A stretch of 64,000 nucleotides of DNA, taken from assembly GCA_018389105.1 (NCBI GenBank), contig JACATO010001102.1, positions 160,353-224,352 of the forward strand. The letters run 5' to 3'. The stretch comes from Nautilus pompilius. Taxonomy: Eukaryota > Mollusca > Cephalopoda > Nautilida > Nautilidae. The notes below the pieces were generated by a model that did not search any database, was not told the origin of the DNA, and saw only the letters and a program-made list of their open reading frames with translations. Every line of letters begins with the position of its first letter. Within the stretch, counting starts at the first letter, position 1. Below, in pieces: positions 10,893 through 25,800 of this stretch. The position numbers were made by a program, and so were the translations under genes.

Positions 10893-13800
10893 CTGAAGAA
10901 GAAATGGGAAAAAAAATATTAGGAACATTTAAAAACTGTTTCAGAAAACTATGCAAAGCGCAGTTCTTCCCCTCAAAGTTATGTTATGTCAGAACATTGA
11001 AGTTCTCATTGGAAAGCAGTACAATTTTTTTCTTCTTTTTCTAGAAGTACAACTAAGCTGAACTATTTCATTTAAAAAATAGCAAAAGTTATTTAATTTC
11101 ATTCAGGAGTGGCAAGTTAGAAGTATGCTTGGACACCAGGGTAGTGGCTGGAATTTAGCACTGATGGCCAGGGCAATGAGAGGAACCATAGTCAGAGGCA
11201 CATGCCCTCTCCCTTTTCCATAGTAGCTTCTCTCTCTGAACTCAGTAGCATTCAGTCTAATGTGCAGTTTTCCCCAAACTGTAGAGCTCAGATTATAGGG
11301 TGATAAAGCATATATGAAAACGATTAGTTTTAAATGACAGCATTGAGCATTTACAAGGAATTGATTGGGAAAATAAGTCACAGTTTTGCATAAGCTGCTC
11401 ACTATAGTAACAAGAGTAGACTGTTGGGAGGCAGATCATCTAAACCAGCAGCATTAGTTGTGTCAGAAATTCCCAGAAGGTAATGCAGGCATTAGATTTG
11501 ATGCGGTACCAGTGGCGTAACTAGGGGGGGGCAGAGGGGGCAGGTGCCCCCAGGCGTCGTTTTGAGGGGGGCACAAAATTTACCAAGCTCATCGGGACCA
11601 ACTATTATGAATGGTGAGATATGTCGACGTTGACTTCGACAAAAGGACTGTTTGTGTCCGAGTCCTTTCTTGGGTTCACCCTACTCGAAAAGAAAGATGC
11701 AGCCAGTATTGTCGACATAATTTTGAAGGAATTGGCAGATGATGACCTTGCACTGAGTGATTGCAAGGCACAATGTTACGACAATGCTGTGGTCATGGCT
11801 GGACACACCAGTGGAGTTCAGCAACGCATATCGGACTTGAACGAAAAGGTGATATTTGTGAATTGCGGCAAACATTCACTCAACCTTGTTGGTTTAAGTG
11901 CAGCAAAGAGCAGTTTTAAGATTATTTCATTTTTCAATGTCATCGATTCCCCATTTGCGTCCTTTTCGTGATCAACATGGCGTTGGGAAAAGTTGAAGCA
12001 AGCCATCCCTTTTCTTCTCAAATCTCCATCGGACACCAGGTGGAGTGCAAGAGCAGATGCCGTGAAACATCTTGCAACATTTGGTAGATGATAATGATGA
12101 GACATCCGACACACACTGTGATGCTGACCATCTTTTAAGCCAAATGCTGGTCTTCCATTTCTTTGCATTGTTTGGATTTTGGAACAGGACTCTCCCTCGA
12201 ATCGACCGGGTTCAGAAACGGCTACAAGATCCAACGATGAACTTCCAGGATGCCGCAGATGATATCAAAGCCCTTCAGCAGCATTTCTTGGATAATGGAA
12301 ATGCTCTTGTCCACCAATCTCTAAATGAAGGCATTGAGCTTATTCAACACTGGAACGTTGACATCAACAAACATCGCAGAAGACCAAAACGATGGCCTTA
12401 AGATGAAACATCAGCACCAACCAATGAGATAGAACAAATCATGAAGACTGTTCTTCATAGTCTTCAATCCGAAATGCAGCATAGATTCACCAGTTTACAT
12501 GATATTGATGCAAAGTTTGGTTTCCTCCTTGATGTTCGTACTCTATGTTATCCCTCACTTCCAGACGATGTTGCACTTCGTTGGCTAATCATTACGGTGC
12601 TGACATTGATGGCGAGGAGCTCTTCGAAGAAATCATTGACTGCCAGGCGTTGTTGTCCACTTGCGCCAAAGTTTCAATATCAAGACCAGAACATCTCCTC
12701 AAATTTATTGTTCAATACGGAGATAACAGCGTCTTTCCTAATTTGCACATCGGTCTTCAGGTTATGTTAACAATAGCCGTTTCAATTGCAAGCTGCGAAA
12801 GGTCATTCAGCAAACTCGAGCTAATTTTGTCATATTTGCGGACATCAATGTCTCAAAGCCGCCTGCGTGACCTTGCCCTCCTCAGCATCGAAAGTGAAGA
12901 AACAAACACAACCGATTTTGAAGATATAATCGATCAATTTGCATCAATGAAAGCTAGAAAGATCCCTTTGTAAATAGTTTCTGTTACTCTTTTGTTCCAT
13001 TTCAATTCATAAGAGTATTTTTAGATTATGCATTCATGGTATTTTCAATAGTTAGTACTTGGGATAAAGTTAACTTTAAAAAATCCTTAAAGGGGTTAAA
13101 TCGGACTACTGTCTAAGAATTCTTAGTTCATAGATTTGTGAAGTAACTAACCTAACCCATTTAGCTCTAGAGGGCTTAAAGTTAGGAATATCCGTACTTC
13201 ATTTCAGCAGATAAACGAAATTTGACAAGAATAATTTCTTTGCTTAACAGGTACATGACAGTATAAGCATTTTTATATGATACTTGCAAGAACGACTCAT
13301 TTGTTCATTGCTTTTTACGGTATGTCCTATAAAAAGGATGGTTTGGAATTAGTGGGTTGAATATTATGGAGCAGTAATAATATTGGGCAAAATTAGAAAA
13401 ATAAAATGAAATGATTTAGTTACTTATAACTCATAAGTAATAAATAATAGGACGATTTTTTACTTGGGGGGGGGCGCAAATTTCGAGCTTGCCCCCGGGC
13501 GCCATTTACCCTAGATACGCCACTGCGCAGTACTACCCAACTACTCATCTCGCAGTGTTTAGGGTTGTTGAATGATATAACATCTAAGCATGTCCCATAC
13601 ATAGAGCTCATTGCTGGCCATGGAAAACTCGCTATATGAACTGACAAACATTGCATGGCAAATATTTGTGTCGCAAGATGTGGAATATCTACTGGAACAC
13701 AAACACTGCCCCTGCCTATGAGCTACATTCTGTTTTGTTGCGGTTGTGCTGCTGCCTGAGTCCCACATGATATTCTCCCCTTTACATGGTTTCTGATTCA

Positions 13801-16800
13801 TCTCCCTTCTACAGGCTCCTCCATATCAATATTTCTGCTTACGACCATGTTACTCCTTAATTTCTTTTCTTTTTGAGAGCCAAAAAAAAAAGAAAAAAGT
13901 TTTGATTACTTGTTCCTATAAGTTAAGTTCAAAATTCAAATAATTTACTTATCTCTGCACATCAAAAATCTCGCTGACTCTGGCCAGGAATCATAAAACA
14001 TGGCCCACTTCCTCTGCCTTAACACTTCCAATACTGTAGCAGATTGTTCAATTTGTTTGCACTGTGGAACAGGCTTCACAACTGCATCTCCAAACTTTAT
14101 TACTTTGATTGGGCATTCTCACAACTTCCAAGAGAACAATACCAATACAGCCCCTGATGCCCGCAGTGGTGCGATTTGTTAGATGAGAGAAAACTATGCA
14201 AAGCCTTTAGCAACGAATTGTGGCCTTTAGGCTTCCTTGATCCGTGCAAGATTTATTTAGTACATTTACACCAGGAATGCACCAACCATTTCAGCTTGCA
14301 ACAAACTTCCTTCAACGTATAAAGGTCAAAATTCTATAACTCGTGCTACATGACAGATTCCCTTTTAGCAATTGCGTTACGGCCAGTTCTCATAGACAGA
14401 TCAGTAAAAATTAGCCATAGAATCTGTCTCCAGTTTATCCTTTCCAACGTTGTCCATCCATTCCCAACAAGGTGGTCAGGGAAAGAAAAAACAACCCCCC
14501 CCCCCTGGGATTCCAGCAAGAGGATTTTGACAAAGACAAAAGCTATCACACAGCTATTCACAGAGAAGAGTAATTCAGGAAACTTATTGAAAACAAAAAA
14601 AAAATCTTGACATCCCAGCTGCATGCATCAAATCTGATGAACTTTCTTCAGGTTTATAATATATTTAAAAAAAAAAAAAAAAAAATCAAAATGGCGATTT
14701 TAATTATGGTTCAAACTGTTGATCATGGCAATGTAAACTCTTAAAAGATCGTATAAACATTCATTTTTCACCGAATTTCTAAATAAATTTAATTCACATC
14801 TTGTTCTTCACTGAGTTAGCATCTCTTCTAATTAAAACATTAAATCAAATATTTAATTATATAAAGAAAAACCTGCAGCCAATAACTGGCTAAGTAGAAC
14901 CGACCCAGCTACACCACATACATTTGCAAACTTAACAAACAGGCCATAACAATTACATCACACCACCCCCCCCCCCCAAGAAAAAAAATTACAGAAGAGT
15001 TAGGGTGAGGTACACTAATACTAAAAAATAATACAGGTTGAAATAAGACCTCACTTATAAACAGCTGAGGCGGCAGGTTGTGGAATTGACCCAGCTCCCA
15101 CCGCACACTTGCAACTTCACACACATGCCCCAACAATTGTACCATCCCCCAAAAAAAGTACAGAAGATACCACAATTTCAAAACAATGTATTTTCAATTT
15201 TGCTCTCTGTTCCAAAACTCTCCAAAGATGAGCAGCAGGTACGTTCATTGTTAACTTGTTCACCCATTGCAAGTTTGAATTTTAAACAAATCTATTTGAT
15301 CTAACTTTTGACAAATTAATTTTAAAGTTTCTATTCCTTTGTTAGATGACATTATTAGTAGATAACAATGCTGAATTTTAAGAAAAAAAAAAGAAGAGCA
15401 AACGAGGATGTAAACTAGAATTTAATGTCGATGATAATAGCCATGTTTATTATTCACCTATTAATTTTGAGTCAATACAAACATTATTTGCCGTTAGCAT
15501 GAGTGTTTTTCAGTGACACAAATCCCAATAACCCATTTAATGGCTTGCTTTTGTCCATGTAGTGGACAACAATTGCTTAATTTCCTTTTACTGAAAAATC
15601 TGTTGCTGTCAATTATAATGCCAGTGGTTTTTCTTTAATCTTCATTAATAAAAAGTATCTGTAAAAGAAATGGTTCCAACAGCATATCCACATTATGCCA
15701 GTAATGCCAAAAGAAATTTCCAGTCTTTCTTTTTTTTTTCTAATTAAATTAAAGAATCGACCCAGTACTTCTTCCTTTGCCACAGGCTGAGCAGTGTTAC
15801 TTTCTATTGCTAAACCTAGACAATTCTCTGCCATTTTCTGTTCACCATTACAAATTTACTGTGCTGGGTCTTCAACCCTTTGTTTGTGATGGATCACAGG
15901 CCAATTCCGATGTGAAATGCTAGCAGCATGACAAATTAAAGTTTACCTTTTAGTTTTTTCTTTTCCTTCCACAAATGATAACCACAAAACTTCTTTAACC
16001 ATTCATTCCTTTTTGGCATTTGTTATAGCATCTATCATCAATAAATCTTTTCTTTGTATCAAACAAAATTCAGGTTACTTGCATTTTCTGACAATTTGAA
16101 TCGAGAAGTAATTATGAAGTACAAAAGTGTTGAGTGTGTGAAAACTAGATAGAAATTTTTCATCTTTTTAAGAATTTTAGGTGGAAAAAAAAAAATTAGT
16201 TACACCTGTGACAGAGTTCATCACAAAATAGAACCCTTATCATTTCCCATTTCTGGCATCAATCTCTCACAAAGCCATGATGACAATGATAGCATGAAGT
16301 CTTGTTGTTAGCCTGACATCCAAAGCCTAGTCTGTCAGCTTTATATACCTGGCCCCAAACCCAGTTATTGTGAAAGGAAGCGAGATAACACCTGGAAGTA
16401 CATTCCAGTTTCATAGGACCCTAAACCCTGACTCAACTGTGAGAATACAACACATAACAAAAATCCTTGTGCAAAATACATGTAGGTATGCAATGTTTAC
16501 ATGTTTGTGACTTAATTTTATTCAGATTTAAAATCATTAATAGCTATTCTATTCACTTGTTTGTAATTTATTTTTCAAATAAAAACATTTTAAAAAAGCT
16601 AATATCCTCTACTTTCTTCAGAAAGTTCCAAAATATATTGCTTTTCATAATTTATATTAAAATGAATATATTATAGTCTTTGTTGCATACATATGAAGGA
16701 TAGAATAACTAAATGCAATTTCCTGCAGTTTTTTAAAAATATATGTTAATATGGTGTGTTGTTTAGTTCTGCAAGATGAGCAGTAGAGTCAGTGAAATTC

Positions 16801-19800
16801 CATGATATGAGAGAGAGAAATTCTTCCTATCATTGGTCCAAAGTGGCCGACCCTAAAGTTAAAATCCTAAAGCTTAGGAAAGGTCCAAGCGCCAGACTGG
16901 CAATACTTACCACCAGGAAGCCATAGAAAATGTGTGCCGAGGTTACCAGTAAACAGTATGCCCACAACATAAGAAACTCTACCATACCAGGCTTGAAGAC
17001 TATCACGCAGAACAGCAAGCCACAGAGAACTATGAGCAGCGGGTTGAACAGTTCACACCTTGTATTGCTCATCTGGGCAACTATCAGACGGCACTGAAAG
17101 AGAGTAAAAAATCAAGGGCATCATAAAAACTTTACCATGGCTTATGGCTGCCAAACCGTTCCCCTTCTATGGGATTAAAAACAGACACTTGCCGCTATAT
17201 TTGAAAATGCTGTTCCTGTTGTCCATAGAAAAAGCCGAGGGTGTTTTTCTAATATGTCATAGGATGACATTCCTATCCAAAGTAGCATCAATGTAAACAG
17301 AACAAATGTGGAAACTAGTGGCCGCATTGCTTCTGGAAATGTTCTCAACTTCCCAGTTTTATCTCTGTATGACCTGAAAGTGAAAGATTCAAAGGTTTTA
17401 AACTAAAGCTCATGGAATGGTGCGTGTATTTGCGATGTTTATTTACTTTGATATGAAAACTACCTGGACTTTTGTTAAAAATCATTAATAGAAACATTTT
17501 GAGAGCTTAGCTGCTACATTGACAGCTATTACACTTGCTTCTGGGATACAGTGAATACCAAAATTCTTTCACAAACCAGATTCCTAAAAAGCTTTGATCC
17601 TGTTAATTAATGTATACCACAGCAAGAATCTTACCTCCCTATAAGACTTAATATTTTCTCCTAAACCAAGGGATATTGTTAAAAATAGAATCATTTTTTT
17701 TCTTTTCTTTTTTAATAGGAAATTATAGAGAAAATAGAGAATTAGTTGAGCTTTCCCAATCTTCATTAGTAGTAAATGAAATGACAAATGAATCTACATT
17801 TCACTGATCTTTCTCTCATGCCATCATCATAGTTTACTAAGAATTGTACTGGTCTAGAATGATAAGTTGCAGTAAAGCTTTTTTTTCAGTAAGCACCTAT
17901 TTTCTTTAATATACAAACAGCCCAAACTGCTTTTAAAACTATGACTTGTTGGTTGCTGGTTTTAATGTAGTTTTTGCCGCTGTGACACTGAAGGCTATAG
18001 TTTCTATACTTGAGTTATTTTGCAACAAAAATAAATAATAGATGTCAAAGACAACAGTAACATCTAAACAACTTGATGAAAATGGAATTTCTGTAAATAT
18101 TAATATTTTTCAAATCATGTGACAAAATATATTTAAAAGGATGAATGAATAAACTGAAATATCTTTTTAAAAAAAAAAAATAAATTAAAAATTCAGATTT
18201 ACATACATTCCTTCCCTTTACATAAAGGACTATACAATACTCACACATATATATTCCAAAACGTTGGTGGAAAGGTCAGTCCGATAAAGCCGGCTGGAAA
18301 ACAATACAAAAAACATTTGTAGTTGCAGTTTACAATGTAAGCAACTGAAAAGAATCTAGTTTCCATACTTTTCCTTTACTTCCTGGTAGGTAGGTTATCA
18401 CGTCACTTACCATCCAAAACTCTCCCTGGCTGGTGAAATGGCAGGGTGGGGAAGTGTGAGATACCAAAAACCCCAACTGCAAAGTAGTGTCTTGTGCACC
18501 CCAACATCAGCCAATCTAATGAACGTTCTCACTAGAACTCTTCCTCTCTTTTTTTTTTTTTTTTAGACAGAGGAGGAAAGCCACACAGCCACCTGTTAAA
18601 GAATAGCAAGAAAACACCATGCTGCCAAAACACTACTGGAATCCAAACTCAGTCACTCAAGCAGTCTGGCGGTTCATCACCAAACCACTTACCCAGTTCT
18701 TACACTGTCGACGAAACAATTAATCATAATTGTAAAAATCTGACAGACAGTGACGAAAATAAAAACAAAGACAAAAGAGCATTTTGTGAAAGTACTTCAC
18801 CAAATAACCACATTTTCAAGGATTAAGTTACACTCCCTTTGCAAATTTTTTTTGCAATTCATTTTTATGCACCTGGTTATTAGTAAGCTCACAGCTGAAA
18901 CCTGTTATGTTCTCTCACCTGTGCATGTGAACACACACACACACACAAGACACCAATGAAAGTAGTAAAAATCATACAGAAAGTAGAGTCATTTCAATGC
19001 TTTCCACATCACCTGAACTAAAGGACCTTCCCCAATCAAAAGCTAAGTTGCAGTAGGTGTTTTCTTTTTGATTGTAGTAGTTACCCGAACCTGTTGGGTG
19101 CCAGTTCTTTGATGTTTTCTTTTTTCACTCTATGAATACTTCAGCCTACTACACCAATGCTACTACTATTGTGAGATGTTCAAACCTTCCTAACAATTAA
19201 CAGGGGTCTTCTATAGTCGTGCTGTCAAGGATGGAGCAGTCATCCACCTGACATAATCATCATCCGACAGTGACGAATGACCTGCTAATGCTGAATTTCT
19301 AGCTGATGCTGCGAGAGCAACAGAGATGGTGTAAATTGTTCCTTGCTGGATAGCAGATCTTTAGTTTCATAAGTGGCATTTTACTCATCAGCTCAGCACA
19401 ATGATTAATTATGGCCAAAATTTTTTTTGCACAACTGGATTTATTGCAATTAACAGCAGTTTACAGGAACCTTTGTTAATTATTGGAGTTTTTTTTTTTA
19501 ATCTTTCAAATCAACTTCCATGCCTCCATCTTAGGGGGATATAACTGGAAAATCCTGACAACTGAAGTGTTGCTTCATTAAACAAAATTGAACTAAACCA
19601 GAAGTTTAGTGAAAGAAATAACAGCTCAGGAAGCCTGGAGTTTGGGGTGTAAGGCTAAAGGGATTACATTAAACTACTTACCGTAGACGATAAATTCCAC
19701 AACTTGCGCTGCTGTGCAATCAATGACAGGTACAGTAAACTTCCACATCTCATATCCTTCAATAAATGTAATCAGATAGAAAAAAGTCATGGCCTGAAAT

Positions 19801-22800
19801 AACAATGAGACAAAACATCGTTACCAACCCTGCCATAGCCTAAACGCTCAGAAAGTCATTGTCCTTGGCGAACAGTTCTGAGAAACAAGCATCCAGCTCA
19901 CCCTGTTCAGTAGGATAAATCATTTCTATAAAAAATTTTAAAAAGTCAAGTTATGAAAAACAGTAGTCTTGTAATATATATAGGAAAAATCTTAATTATT
20001 TGTATTTTTTAAGATATGTAAGCAAACGGATGATTAAAACCATTTGAAAATGTCAAAACTGAGTGAATGAACACCAAGATAAAACAGTTCAGTCTGCTTT
20101 ATAGCAGATATCAGTTTTTGTCAGAATGGGATGGTACAAGACTGTCTCAAGGACACCACATGCAGTTTAGTGATTCTGATTTTAAATTCTCTAAGTCTAC
20201 AGATTCTTTGCAATCCCTTGTGGGTTCCCTGGATTACAGACAAAAAGTCTGAGTGACACCGCAATGAAAACGATATCCTTTACCATACATCGGTTTCTGC
20301 TAGTACACAAATTCCATGCAATACAAACTGTTTTAGCCAGTTGTCCGTTCTGTGGAATTTGTATGAAAAATAGGCATTTAAATGCTATTTCAGAGTTGAC
20401 TTCTGCTGTTAAGTAGTAAAAAAAAAAATCAGGTGAAGCAAAACTATCGAGTAGCAAAATTTTTTGCTGTCAACTGGTTTAAAAATTTATTGCAAAGTTT
20501 TTGAAAATACATTCAAATCATGAATAAGAACTGAATGCTAACCCCACCCACCGTATCACAGGGACAGATTTCCTGCAGTTCTAATTTCAAATTCTGGAAG
20601 TCCAGGCCACCATCACAGATGTCAAATGCACCTATTATTCTCCTGTGTGGTGGTACTGCAACAGATATTTGCATTAAAAGCCCAGTCCATCTCAGGATTA
20701 AAAGGCAGGGATGGCAACAGGGAAACTGGATGATTTGCTGTAGTACAAAAGGATCTATGAAAAACAAGAACAGATCCTACAAGGAGAGACCACACAAATA
20801 ACCTTAGATGTTTGACAGCTGTAGGGTTCAGATGTCGACAAGTGAAGATTGAAATTTAAAAAAAAAAAAAAAAAAAAACTATTTGAACTCAATTTTAATA
20901 ATAAACTTTTATTAAAATTACAAAAAGTTTTTTCAAACACAGTGGAGTATTGAAATACAGCAGCAGGGTCCTCGGCTGTGTAAAGAGTCAGGGATGTGAG
21001 GAATAGGTGACTAGACCCCAGGGGTCAGGTAGGCTGGTGAGATTATTAGATTCGTGACAAGATGAATAAGCAAACAACAACTCACCAATTGGCTAAGATC
21101 ATAACCCCAGGGTAAGAACAGAACCCCGGTGTTGTATTTTTCCCAGTGAGACAAGATGAAGCATAGCATCACCCCAAGGAGGACGCTGTAGACACGTAAG
21201 ACGCTGACGCTGTACTCTCCCCGCCCGAATACTGAGTACAAGGCTATCGGTAGGAACAGGGTGGCCCAGCTGTCCAGTCCATGGTCAAAAAGTTCACCGA
21301 GTGGGGTACTGGAGTTTGTTCTTCTTGCCTGCTTTCCATCTATACCATCTAAAAACAAGCAAAAATCAATTAAAACTATTTATCCACCTGAGCCGAAGGG
21401 TTTGTATATATTCCCCCTTCCCAAATTATCAGATTAAAAATAAACAAACAAACAAAATCTAGGCATTCACAGGCACCACCAGCCTACACAAATACAGCAA
21501 CACCATTTCAGCACCAGGATTAAACCAACAGAGAGAGAGAAAGTTCCACTATAAATAACACATTCTTAAAACCTCCACACACTACTAACTGGTTACCAGC
21601 TTCACTTTCATTGTCCTTTTTAAATACTAATGCGACAGTTGCTGCTTCCCGCTCACTGATAAGAGGAAGATCTTTTTCATAATGAAGAAATAGTAGAAGC
21701 AACAAACAAAACCCTAAATGTTTACAGATGAACTGAGCACTTCCAGCATTCTTGGAAAAATGTCATCGGGCCCTGCACGCTACCTCACCAATTTAATGAC
21801 CTCATTTTATTTAAAATCATTGACTTTTGATTTAATGTGGCTCCTTGCTAATTTGACCCACTCCTGGTATATTAGATGCATCTTCTAAGGTGAAAATGCT
21901 AGAAAAATAATTACTTAGAATTTCAGCTTATTAAAAGCATGCCTGGAATCATGAGTCTCAACTAAACAAACATCCCTGAGACAAGACAAGACAAGATAAA
22001 AAAAAAAAAAAAAAAAAAAAAAAGGGCCTTTAACTGAATCAGTAAATAGGATGGTGAAAATGACTAGCTGATACATGCTTCACTTTGCTGGAAACCAAGC
22101 AAGCATTCCAATAGCTGACAGGACTTCCTTTCTCTAGCTGTTCTTGACTGCATCCCCACGCACACTCCACTCTCCCGCTGGCAATAATCATTCCAAGAGC
22201 CAACCACACTCATAAGCTAACATTTACAAACTGCTTGCATCGAGTGATGTTTGGATAACTGAAAAAATGGATGGCTCTTAAGATCTTTTATGCCGGCACA
22301 TTTTAATTCATAGCATGCATTTAGTGCAACAGGGTTTTTAATCACACAAGTTGCCAGCTGAGCTGATGCTTGCAATAACTGGAAAACCACTTCTTTCAGC
22401 TGAAGGTTCATCACAGAAGATCCCAAATGGGATCACAAGAGAGAGCTCGCAAAGCCAACCAGTATCAGGATTACTTTCATGCAAAATTTAATCATTTGAC
22501 TGCTATTTTCCATGGTATAATCTATAGCAGTGTAAGTAAGGTAGTAGTATCAGAGACCAACATATTAGTATATAATGCATAAAAAAGACAAACTTTCAGT
22601 TTGTACTTTGCCTTATCAATCATCCAGCATAGAAGAGCAGTCAGTAACTGTCACTTTCATTATTTAGGATTTTAGAAATCTTACCTAATGTGTGAGAGAT
22701 GAAATTGTTGATTCCACACACAAGCCACACCCAATTAGGAATTGGTGGGTACCCTGGGTGGTCATTACTTGATGCATAAAACTCTAGGTCATAGTATGTC

Positions 22801-25800
22801 ATCAGAGAAAAGTTCAGCAACAGCAGCAGAAAGCCAATGAACGTCAACAGGTTTGGTGCAAACCACAGTGGGACAAACTGGAAAAATCACAAGACAACAG
22901 AACAGATAGTAAATGTACTTGGAAAATGGTGCCACAACTTAGGCAATCAACAGATACATTTTAAGAAAAAGATACAGGCCAATTGTTTTCTTTTCTATAA
23001 CTGTTTGTAGTGGAATAAGTTGAAATAGATACAAAATCAGAAAAAAAATAATCAAGAGTTTCAGAATGGATGGCATTACCATTGGCACACATTACTATAT
23101 AGATTACTTGCTTTCTTTTAAAAATAAGCCACCTGATGAAAACAGTGAATGGTATTCTTCTTTCTGTACACCACAATGCCTACAAGGGAGACAACCCTAT
23201 TGAGGAAGTGTAGTACAGTGATTGTCCACTAGGATGAATTACCAATCCTGCATCATGAAGGACCTGGCAGTTCCAATATCAGCAGGGAAAGATCTACAAA
23301 CCTTCATTTTTTGATGTGGGGAGGAAAAAACTGAAGAGCCCAGAGGTAACACCATTCTGGTAAGAGTGAGAAACCATTGAATCGTCCTGCGATCTTAGCA
23401 ATCTAGTGGTTAACTAGTGGACCACCAGCCAGCCAGCCAGTAAATGATATCAGAGTAGAAAGTTAAACGCCAGTACAAACAGTTAAGCAGTTTCATGTTC
23501 TGAAATCCTATGAGTCTTAAGAAAAATTTTTTTCAACATTACTAAAGCAAAAAGATGCAGAGAATCCAAAACAAGTTTCTAATATTTCCCACAATGCAAT
23601 GCTACAAACTGACGTGCCCCAAAAGTGCAAACTCTGGTGGTGGTTATCTTCGAGCCAAAGACATTCTTTATGGCCACGTGGAAATGCTTTGCTTAATTAC
23701 CAGTGGACAGAAACTACAATTCAGATTCCAGATCACCCACCACCTCTGCAGCTTTAGAGTGAAGCATTTAAAGCAATAACTTTAACAAAAAATACAAAGG
23801 GTTCAGATTCAGAACACTTTCATTTTTGGCTTTGTTAAGTAGAGTTTAAAACAACTGAGGTTTATAAAAAATTCACATTTTTACAATTGATCAAACAAAC
23901 AAGGATTTGACATGCTTACACAATCAAAAGTACATAAAACTCAATCTAATTTCTTCAAATGATTTTAATAAGTTGATTAAAAAAAAAACTGATTAATCTT
24001 TTTATTATTACAAAATGAAAAAAAAAACAAAACCAGCACATTTACAAAATTCTAATTGTTACCAATGCACTGTTTCACACATTTGTAATAAATGGCAGTA
24101 TGAAGCCTAAGGGATGAGCTCATGTTGTCATAGTAACTAAGAACATTTTCCTTGATTGCTTCTTGGCCTTCTCTGGTAAGACCTCGCGGTGATGTCCGAA
24201 AAATTAAATTATCAAGAGTAACAGACCATTTTTCACGAAGAATTCTTCAAGGTGAGTGTTTTGATTGTTTTCTGGTTTTTGCTTTTTTTTTTGTTGAATT
24301 TTTGGAATTTTTGCATTTCCTTTTCAGTTTCAGTTCTTGTTGTTGCTATCTTTAATTCTCATTGCCTAGTTCTTGGTTTTTCTTGTGCTTTTCATACTAA
24401 ACCCTTTGACTTCTTTTTGTTACTAACCTTTGTTTTGTTTGCGGTGTGGTGTGAGGCTTCTCAATTGCCATGGAGCCTCAACCTTCGACGTCCACGGATA
24501 CCACCATTTTCGCCCAAGTAACGAACCAGAGCATCTTCAAGGTAACTGAGAGACTAAACTATCTGGAAGATGCGGAGACAAATGAAGACACCTTATCCTT
24601 CAAGAAATTCTTGGAAGATTTGGACATCAAACCCAAGGTCAACCTAAAAAAAAAACTTTGACCGAAAATGTTCCCTGTTCCTGCATGCTGTCAAGGAAAT
24701 AAATAATATGGATGCAGGGCAAGCCATTATGCAGGCTGGCTTAACTGATAAGGTATAGGCTGTAGTAGAAGGATATAACAAGCCTATTGAGATAGTCTGT
24801 AAGTTAAACAAAGATGCAGACTTACTATCCTCCAAAAGCCTAAAAATTAAAGGTATTGCTCATCCTTTGAGAGGAGCAAACCCGGTGGCGTGGGTGAAAG
24901 TCCGCGGACTTCCCCTCACTGCTGATGAGGATATACCTTCAAAGATCCTCAGAAACTATGGAAAGATACTGGTTCGCTTCAAGTATGATTGTCTTCCCGG
25001 TATGCCCTTCCGGTCAGGGCAAAGGAGCAGGAAGATGATCATAAGGGAACCCATACTCAGAAGAATAACAGAAACAATAGCAGGTAGGACATACTCAGTA
25101 ACAATAGTATACAAGGATCAACCAAGCCTGCCACCATATTGCCCAAATTTCCAAATGAGGGGGCATACGGTAATTAGTTGCCTCTCATTGAAAGAAACAG
25201 AAGGCAACCCAGATGTCAACCCAAATAATAACAGTCAAATTGACTGCTGAAAAATCAGACTGAATTTCCAGTGGACGACGACTCACCGACTGGGGAGGCA
25301 GAAATTAAGATCAAGGCCTCTAAAGGAAGAGTTCGGCAGAGGTCAGCAGTGAGATCTCCACCAAAAAAAAAGGAAAAAAATCTGAGAGGTCCAAGTCCTT
25401 TGAGACACCATCCAAACCAACTGTTACTCGAACAACAATCCCTTCACAACCTGCACTGATGACTCAGGTGGTTGAAGGCATGGAAATGACCACCTGAATG
25501 GGGATAAAATTCAACAAACATTGGAATGATTTTCTAGATCACACACAACACAGTAATTTGCATGCAAGAACTTCACTTACAAACTAACCAAGAAGTAGGT
25601 AGGTACTTTACTAACTGGACAGGATTAACACTTAGAAGCCTAGATCCAGTAGGGAGGAAAAAAAGGTGTAGCCATTTTATTTCATTATAGTGATAATCAA
25701 GGAAGAATTGTTATAGCTAGTTACCAAAATCAGTTCCAAAGAAAAGTAATGATCGTATCTGTGTATGTTCCTACCATCGGGAAGGAACGTGCAGCATTCC

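Larger units (their letters stand above)
10893..16910 (-). other. EPT1 intron 8
   Basis: This 6.0-kb intron starts GTAAGT and ends TTCAG on the minus strand. It contains the hAT element (11510-13525) and two copies of a dispersed repeat (14897-15140). The rest is AT-rich, CpG-poor DNA with homopolymer tracts (poly-C at about 14500 and 14968) and no recognised gene. Retention of the intron after exon 8 would give a short alternative C-terminus. Confidence 0.75.

Noticed and set aside
10594..10956. Minus-strand open frames of 120 and 79 codons near the EPT1 3' end
   Set aside because: They are other frames of EPT1 exon 9 and its 3' UTR. The frame coding VKQMCKHF has the homology and the correct splice phase.
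16830..17072. 80-codon minus-strand open frame with a different C-terminus for EPT1
   Set aside because: It reads through the exon 8 donor (GTAAGT) into intron 8. The spliced product matches the family to its end, so this is at most an intron-retention product.
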